A stretch of DNA of 14,089 bases, taken from NCBI GenBank assembly GCA_964649195.1, contig CAZYPK010000135.1:1-14089 (forward strand), read 5' to 3'. The notes under the pieces were generated by a model. That model saw only the letters and a program-made list of their open reading frames with translations. It had not been told where the DNA came from and made no database searches. The DNA comes from JTS-RE9 sp964649195 (GTDB lineage Bacteria > Planctomycetota > Phycisphaerae > Phycisphaerales > Phycisphaeraceae). Positions 14,080-14,089 of this stretch are shown in pieces (the first letter of the stretch is position 1; each line of letters starts with the position of its first letter). Made by a program: the position numbers and the translations under genes.

Positions 14080-14089
14080 AACTCGTGCG

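Overview
The window looks like chromosomal DNA of a high-GC Gram-negative bacterium, most probably a planctomycete (Phycisphaerae-like). This rests on a zinc-ribbon/transmembrane Ser/Thr kinase with a jelly-roll-like C-terminus, a BamA-Skp envelope pair, a flippase-like protein with a large extracytoplasmic loop, and abundant intergenic hairpin and AAATCTC-type repeats. The taxonomic call is an inference from style and remembered families, not from a marker gene.

Layout. Positions 1-310 hold a repeat element and leader. A flippase-like membrane protein (311-1561, +) is followed by ruvA (1621-2328, +). A repeat-rich gap (2329-2572) precedes a DinB-like DUF1569 gene (2573-3085, -). A second gap (3086-3544) carries a nested inverted repeat and the gnd promoter/leader, then gnd (3545-5083, +) with a clear terminator. 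From about 8163 down to 5169 all genes are on the minus strand: an HPS/KGPDC-family gene, a PIN-domain toxin gene (frameshifted) with a small partner gene, a remnant of the HPS gene's 3' end, a DUF4258 gene with a 75-aa partner, and a sugar phosphate isomerase/epimerase. After a long hairpin come a Ser/Thr kinase (8431-10329, -), a hairpin-rich gap, an OmpH/Skp chaperone (10694-11287, -) and bamA (11456-13921, -). The window ends in an inverted copy of the repeat element that starts it.

How the genes relate. Gnd makes ribulose 5-phosphate. The HPS/KGPDC-like enzyme and the TIM-barrel isomerase act on pentulose/hexulose phosphates or related sugars, so the middle of the window is a sugar-phosphate neighbourhood. 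Skp and BamA form the outer-membrane protein assembly pair.

The most interesting stretch is 6642-7570. A perfect 62-bp direct repeat shows that the 3' end of the HPS-like gene exists twice, with a PIN toxin/partner cassette between the copies. Homology appears to continue beyond the repeat across a 20-nt net deletion, which points to a decayed partial duplication of the gene. The PIN gene itself is split by a frameshift. The second-best signal is a pair of hairpins near 10466-10627 whose stems differ by compensatory base changes, so the structure appears to be what is conserved.
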